64,000 bases of DNA from Pteria penguin (taxonomy: Eukaryota > Mollusca > Bivalvia > Pterioida > Pteriidae): assembly GCA_035048485.1 (NCBI GenBank), contig CM068587.1, positions 30,799,001 to 30,863,000 of the forward strand, read 5' to 3'. This document shows positions 57,658 to 64,000 of this stretch, in pieces; within the stretch, counting starts at the first letter, position 1, and each line of letters starts with the position of its first letter. A program made the translations under genes and the position numbers. Under the pieces are notes generated by a model. It had not been told where the DNA came from and did not search any database. It saw only the letters and a program-made list of their open reading frames with translations.

Positions 57658-60600
57658 TCGGTCAAAATATTTTCATTAAAATGTAGAGGTATTAGAGATA
57701 CATTAAAGAGGAAAGATGTCTTTAAATATTTACGAGATAAAAAATCTTTAATTATGTGTCTTCAAGACACCCATTTACTCGATTCAGATAATTCAAAAAT
57801 TCACATGCAATGGGGTTTTGAGCATATACTTTCACAAGGCAAAAATGATTCTCGTGGTGTCCTTACTCTGCTCAATAACAATTTTGATTTTACTATTAAT
57901 AGAACAAAAAAGGATAACAAGGGTAATCTTTTAGTAACAGAAATCAAAGTTCACAATATGATAACTATCACATTAATAAATATTTATGGTCCAAATAATG
58001 ATGATGATAGCTTTTTTGAAAACCTTGGTGAAATTATTGAAGATTTCAGTAATGAATTTGTGATAATATGCGGGGACTAGAACCTTACTCAAGACTTTCA
58101 TAAAGACTGTTACGATTATGTTTCCCACAACCACCCAAAAAGTAGAGCTGCTGTTGAAAAACTTAAAAATGAATGTAATTTAGTAGACCCTTGGAGAATC
58201 AATTTCCCACAAAATAAAGAATATACATGGCATCGAACAAACCCAATAAAACAAGCTAGACTTGATTTTTTTTCTAATCTCAGAAGAACTTATGTCATTT
58301 GTTAACTCAGTTAAGATATTACCTGGGTACAGAACAGATCATTCTTGTATTGAACTTGATCTAAAAATTTCAGATTTTAAAAATGGATCTGGTTTTTGGA
58401 GATTCAACAATTCATTACTTAAAAATATGGAATATGTTCATTTGGTTAAAAATTGTATACTAGAGACTAAACAAGAGTATGTACCATTGCCAATTGTTAG
58501 GGAGAAGGTGTCTGAAATCCCCAACAATATTATCCCATTTACAATTGAAGATAGCCTATTCCTGGAGATGCTTCTTATGAACATACGTGGTAAAACATTA
58601 CCTTATTGTGCTAGGAAGAAAAGAGAAAGATGCGAAAAAAAAAAAAAAAAGAAAGAAAACTTAGAAAAAGAAATATCAGATCTCAAACAAAATTCCAATA
58701 TTTATATTGATGAAATAACAGCAACAAGATTCTCTAACCTAAATAAACAACTGGAAACTTTAAGAAAACAAGAACTAGAAGCTTTGATTGTAAGAACCCG
58801 CTCCAGGTGGATAAAGGATGGTGAAACACCAACTAAATACTTTTGCAGTCTTGAAAAACGAAATTACGTAAATAAAACAATCACTAAAATTATAAAAGAT
58901 GATGGTAAGGAAATTACAGATCAAACAGAAATTCTTAAAGAAGTTAAAAATTTCTAAGAAAACTTATAATAAAGATGATATTCTTGATGAAGTGAACTTG
59001 TGTCAGATTTTATCAGAAATTGATATACCTAAACTATCAGATGATGAGAAAGAAAATTTAGATGTTCCTGTGACTAAAGATGAGATTTTGAAGTCCTTAA
59101 AGATTGTAAAAATAATAAAAAGTCCTGGAACTTCGGGTTTTGCCACCGAATTTTTCAAATTTTTCTGGTCTGATGTAGGTGATTTTCTTTACAGGTCATA
59201 TCTTTGTTCTTTTGAAAAAGGTGAATTATCCACATCCCAAAAACTTGGTATTCTTTCTATTCTACCAAAAGGAGACAAACCGCATCAATATTTGAAAAAC
59301 TGGCGACCGATTACCCTGCTAAATGTATCATATAAAATTTTGTCAGGTGTAATCGCCAAAAGGTTGAAAACTATACTTCCTAAAATCATTCATGAAAATC
59401 AAAAGGGTTTTTAAGAGGGAGATACATCGGTGAAAACACACGTTTAATGTATGATGTGATTAATGTTAGTAACCAAAAAAATATTCCTGGAATACTGTTA
59501 ATGATAGATTTTGAGAAGGTTTGATTCCATATCATGGAAATATATTAATAAAGTATTGCACTTCTTTAATTTTGGAGATAATATAATTAAATGGATAAAC
59601 ATTTTTTGTAATGACTTTAATGTTTGCATTTCTCAAAATGTTTTTTTTTCTCAGACTTTTTTCGAATAGGACGCGGCTGCAGACAAGGCGATTCTGTTTC
59701 TTCTTACATCTTTTTATTATGTGTAGAAGTTTTAGGAATTCTTTTACGAAATGATAAATCAATTAAAGGAATAACCATCTGCAATTAAATATACAAAGTA
59801 TTGCAATGTACAGATGATACTGCACTTTTACTTGATGGATCTGAACAGTGTCTTCGGAATGCACTTACTTTGATTGGTCAGTTTGCCAAATTTTCTGGTT
59901 TGAAACCAAATTACTCTAAAACCCTTTGTGTTAAAATTGGCTGTCTTAGAAATTCTACTGTAAAACTATGTGAGGATTATACTCTGACCTGGTCTCAAAA
60001 TCCATTTAAATTCTTAGGTATTATTTTTTCAATTAACATAAATGAAATGGAGGACCTTAATTTTGAACCTAAATTACAAGAAATTAAGAAGTTGAATACA
60101 TCTTGGTCTCGGCGGCTTTTAAGCACTAATGGTAGAATTACAGTTGTAAAGTCAATACTCTAACCAAAATTAAATCATTTATTTATGTCACTTCCAAATC
60201 TTGCTGGAAAAAAGATGAAAGAATAAGAAAATTTATTTTTTAAATATATTTGGAACTATAAAACAGATAGAATTGCCAGAAAATGTATAATTCAGGACTA
60301 TAAATATGGGAGATTAATAATGATATGTGTAAAGTCTTTTAGTACAAGTCTGAAAGTCGCATGGATTAGAAGAATTATCAATAGTGATGAAAACAATTCT
60401 TGGTTGATTCTTCTAACGGATATTCTTTCATTTACTTGAATTCCCTCCTAATATTTGGTAAAGAATATTTATTACATTTATCTAAAATTGTTAAAAATAA
60501 CTTTTGGAAAGATGTTTTCTTATCCTATTATAATCTAAGAAATCTACTAGACAGAGATGAAACTTTTTATGAATCTTTATGGTATAACAAACTGATTAAA

Positions 60601-62024
60601 ATAAACAATCAAACATTATACTACTCTGATTGGATTGGTAGAGGTATACATTATGTTTATGATTTACTTGATAGTAGTGGTAGAATATTGTCTTATGAAT
60701 CTTTTTGTGTCAGATTTAACTTCTCACCTCCTTTTACTATATTTTATGATATCTGTATGTGTATTTTAAAGAGGAAGTTAAACAAAAATATGGACACTTT
60801 TTCTCAGAATCAGCCATATTATCCTATTAACAAAAATTCTTAGGAAAAACAAAAATGGGGTCAAAAGATTTTTATGATATATTCATTATGAAATATTATA
60901 GTCGACCAAAGAGTGAGATTAAATGGGAAATAGAATTAGATTTACTAAATGATGAGCTATGTTGGCAAAAAATAAATTTAGGAGTTCACAAATATTCAAA
61001 TGATTGTATGATAAAATGGTTTCAATATCGTATTTTACATAGGAGTTTAGGAACAAATGTACTGTTGCATAAGATAGGTATTAATTCTTCAAATTTATGT
61101 TCTTTTTGTCATTCAAACCCAGAAACTATTTCCCATTTATTATTTAAATGTCAATTCTCTTACAAAGTATGGAACGTTTTTTAAATATGGTTGATCAATG
61201 TTTTGATATTAATTTAGACTTGAATATTATTAAGATATTATTTGGTCTTCTTAGTGATAAGTATAGGGTATTAGATACAATTATTTGTTTGATTAAACAA
61301 CATTTGACACCTTCTATACTAGAAGGTTACCTACTTCGACTTCTCCATATATAAATACATATGGAATTTACACGATCTGACTCTTTCTACTAGGTATATG
61401 TGACGGGTGTTGCTAGCAAGCAGGAGATGCTCAGTCTCCCCGGGCACCTGACCTCACTCTATCACAGGGGTTCACATATGCTCTTCAAGTAGACATATTT
61501 TGTTATTTTCCATTTGTTTTTCATTTTCACTGATTTTGTATGTCCTCTGGTTTTATGATGTTTGAACTTGTGCTTTGGATTTATCCATCATCTTTACATA
61601 TTTACAGAAAAAAATTGCAAAGTTGCATTCCAACTTTTGAAGGTGCAAAAATATATCTCTCTGATTATATCAAGACAGAACGGTATATATACAGGAAAAA
61701 TAACAGAATGAATGAATATAGAGAAAAATGGGGCTCTTTTACTATATTAGCTGAATAATATAATTTATATTACATGTACTTTAATTTAATTCTGATTTAA
61801 AAACTACATAATTTCCTTTTTTTTTGAGAAATTAACAGTTCACTGTTAGTTTACATTCAATTTATGTTACCAGCTTTGGTTTATGTGATGTCAGAAATTG
61901 TATGTTTTTGTGTGTGTGTTTTATACAGTAATATCTATTACCTATATGCTACTTAACTTATACTTTGTATGTTTGTGTGTATGTATGTGTTATATAAAGT
62001 AATAATAATAATAATAATAATAAA
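57658..62024 (+). mobile_element. L1/Tx1-like LINE ORF2 remnant, broken, with a nested insertion
   Basis: Endonuclease: CLQDTHLL (about 57,760), NIYGPNNDDD, IICGD with a stop at 58,078, then YTWHRTNPIKQARLDFF, a shift in the T-run near 58,265 and PGYRTDHSCIELDL. Reverse transcriptase: KSPGTSGFATEFFKFFW (59,119-59,170), KNWRPITLLNVSYKIL, GCRQGDSVSSYLFLLC (about 59,670-59,720), and QCTDDTALLLDG at 59,801 where a YADD box is expected. A C-terminal CxxC...H...C knuckle (LCSFCHSNPETISHLLFKC) lies at about 61,098. Further shifts or stops occur near 58,955, 59,414, 59,520, 59,787 and 60,160. An (AAT)n tail at 62,000-62,024 ends it. Only the 5' part before the endonuclease is undefined. Confidence 0.85.
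61304..61599 (+). mobile_element. Tail-only copy of the RT-family element, nested in the LINE
   Basis: ttgacaccttctatactaga through ...atctttacat matches 48,625-48,930 almost base for base, including the accttcta/tagaaggt hairpin. LINE coding sequence stops at 61,303 and resumes in the same frame at 61,600. ACAT stands on both sides, a possible 4-bp target duplication. No upstream ORF part is present. Confidence 0.85.
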
Positions 62025-62298
62025 AGCCGGCGTGGCCTAGTGGTATCGCGATGGACTCCCGATCGGGAGGCCGGGGTTCGAGTCCCGCTCTGGTCATGCC
62101 GGTGTCCTGTCTTTCGGATGAGGCAGTAAAAACCGAGGCCCCGTGTCGTGGTATGCATGGCACGTTAAAGATCCCCCACTGCTTCGGGTGGGTCCGTTGC
62201 AAAGGTCAAAATTTGTATGCCCCGCATCAGGCAGATGCCGTCACCAGATACGTGAAATATTCGTGGTGTGACGTTAAACAAAAATCAATCAATCAATC
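62025..62298 (+). mobile_element. tRNA-derived SINE, best-preserved copy
   Basis: gccggcgtggcctagtggta (box A), gaggccggggttcgagtccc (box B), 'gaggccccgtgtcgtggtat', 'cgttaaagatcccccactgc', 'gcagatgccgtcaccagata' and tail gtgacgttaaacaaaaatca followed by atcaatcaatc. It is inserted right after the LINE's (AAT)n tail and before a ~165-bp tandem array. Confidence 0.9.
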
Positions 62299-64000
62299 TT
62301 CTGGGTATGATTGTGCACATCTTACTTGGGTGATGGACTGCTGTGTGTTGTAAGGTCGAGATCAGAATGCCATCTTCTTAAGGATGGTACTTGGGCCACT
62401 AGGCCCCCTTTTTCCTGATATTGAGTGCAGTATCAAGAACTGACAAGTAGTATTCTGTCTCCTGGGTATGATTGTGCACATCTTACTTGGGTGATGGACT
62501 GCTATTTGTTTGAAGATCAAGGTCACAATGCAATCTTCTTCTAAGGGATGGTAGTTGTGCGACTAATGCCTTTTTTTCTTGATATTGAATTAGATGTGAA
62601 GAACTGACAAATAGTATTCTGTCTCTTGGGTATGATTGTGCCCATCTTACTGGAGTGATGGACTGCTGTTTGTTGGAAGATCGAGGACAAAATGCCATTT
62701 TCTCCTTAAGGATGGTAGCCGGGCCACTAGGGCCCCATTTTTCTTGATATTATGTTAAATATCAAGAACTGACAAGAAGTGTTCTGTCTCCTTGGTAGGA
62801 TTGTCCTCATCTTACTTGGGTGATGGACTGTTATTTGTTAGACGGTCGAGGTAACGATGCCATCTTCTTCTAAGGGATGGTAGTTAGGCCACTACGGCCC
62901 CTTTCTCTTGATGTGTAAAGATGATGGATAAATCCAAACCATAAGTCTAAAAATCATGAAACCAGAGGACATACAAAATCAGTGAAAATGAAAAAAAAGT
63001 GGAAAATAACAAAATATATCTACTTGAAGAGCATATGTGAACCCCTGTGATGGAGTGAGATCAGGTGCCCGGGGAGAGTGAGCATCTCCTGCTTGCTAGC
63101 AACACCCGTCACATATACCCAGTAGAAAGAGTCAAATCGTGTAAATTCCATATGTATTTATATATGGAGAAGTAAAAGTAGGTAACCTTCTAGTACAGAA
63201 GGTGTCAAATCTGTGTAAAGTGATCAGAATCGGTTTCAGTCCAGAATATCATTTAAAAGTCTGGATAACGAGATATCATATGGAGTAATAAGAGTCTCGT
63301 CGTAACGACCGTAGAACTTCCTCAGTGACGTTGCTAGTCTAGCACATATATAACCCTGGTTGAGCAGCTTAACTGAAAGTCGCCTAGCCCTCAGAACAAA
63401 GTCATTGTAATTTGAACATGCTCTGGAATAACGTATTAACTGAGATATGAATACGCCGTATGCGGGCGATGATGGAATGTTGCTACTTGTGAAAGGAAAG
63501 TTTGTGGTAGCGAAATTGAAATCGTCACGTTTGTCATAGAGTGAGGTGTTCAACGGACCATTAATGTCGAAAGACAACATAATACCTAAATACGAAGTAG
63601 AATTACTACTTTCTGTGGTTTCTTTGACCTCCAGTTCACTTGGATAGATGATGCTAAGGTAATCCGCGAATGTAGGATTGTTAATTGAAATAATTGAAGG
63701 ATTATTAAAATGGATTATTAAGTTAAATATCAAGAACGGACAAGTAGTATTTTGTCTCCTGGGTATAATTGTGCACATCTTACTTGGGTGATGGACTGCT
63801 ATTTGTTGGAAGGTCGAGGTAAAAATGCCATCTTTTCCCAAGTTGATGGTAGTTAGGCCACTAAGGCTCTTTTTTCTTGATACTGAGTTATATATCAAGA
63901 ACTGATAAGTAGTATTCTGTCTCTTGGGTATGATTGTGCACATCTTACTTGGATGATAGACTGTTGCTTGTTGGAAGGTCGCGGTCAGAATGCCATTTTC
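62299..64000. repeat. ~165-bp tandem array, split by a retroelement
   Basis: 'gggtatgattgtgcacatcttacttgggtgatgg' or a variant recurs at about 62,303, 62,465, 62,629, 62,795, 63,762 and 63,927, each followed by 'ggtcgaggtcacaatgccatcttc', 'ggccactaggcccc' and 'gatattgagt..aagaactgacaagtagtattctg'. The array runs off the right edge. 62,913-63,715 is an inserted element. Confidence 0.9.
62913..63715 (-). mobile_element. RT-family retroelement fragment inside the tandem array
   Basis: Minus strand from about 63,715: NNPTFADYLSIIYPSELEVK and ETTESSNSTSYL, then LYDKRDDFNFAT, SSPAYGVFISQLIRYSRACS, LLNQGYICARLATSLRKFYG and LLNDILD* (stop at 63,236-63,238), followed by the 3' tail down to tgtaaagatgatggataaat at about 62,916. 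It is longer at the 5' side than the copy at 48,250 and very similar to it. The ORF family is the C-terminal part of metazoan RT-domain proteins with the YDKRDDF motif; the element class is not settled here. Confidence 0.85.

Noticed and set aside
1..64000. CRISPR array or bacterial operon
   Set aside because: Intron-containing animal genes throughout; the tandem repeats have no spacer structure.

Overview
The window is animal nuclear DNA. It is AT-rich, its genes have GT-AG introns, it contains two conserved metazoan genes, and it is dense in transposon debris. The tRNA-derived SINE family, the hairpin-ended repeats finishing in 'gagctaaaa' and the 'AAGGTCA'-rich intron repeats look like what is usual in bivalve molluscs. 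The species was not determined, and all exons were translated and joined by hand.

Layout: (1) 255-30,813, minus strand: pyruvate carboxylase (PC). Sixteen coding exons give 920 residues in one frame, with every junction GT-AG and phase-consistent. They cover the mitochondrial presequence, the biotin carboxylase domain and nearly all of the carboxyltransferase domain. The last ~240-250 residues, including the biotin-carrying domain, lie beyond the left edge. The introns hold TIR elements, hairpin-ended repeats, SINEs and several minisatellites. (2) 30.8-39.98 kb: intergenic space between two divergent genes, with a large 27-bp-period minisatellite (33.48-35.4 kb) carrying two SINE insertions, and a decayed LINE (37.0-39.25 kb) interrupted by a TIR element. 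(3) 39,985-51,359, plus strand: TAF6L, the TAF6-like subunit of SAGA-type coactivator complexes. Eleven exons encode 899 residues with a histone fold, HEAT-type middle domain and TAF6L-type FGDSL motif, followed by a long coiled-coil and Ser/His-Pro-rich tail not present in human TAF6L. (4) 51.4-64 kb: no host gene recognised. This part holds SINEs, simple repeats, a 144-bp MITE, a broken L1/Tx1-like LINE (57.66-62.02 kb) and a ~165-bp tandem array. One reverse-transcriptase-type element occurs three times in the window: in a TAF6L intron, nested inside the LINE, and inside the array.

No undescribed multi-gene system was found. The most notable signals are the 55-bp x7 array that includes the TAF6L exon 7 splice acceptor, the RT-family insertion that leaves an open frame through the TAF6L exon 9 donor, the 9-codon-period satellite open on both strands, two small MITEs that each carry a full CRE site (TGACGTCA), and several nested insertions whose order can be read.
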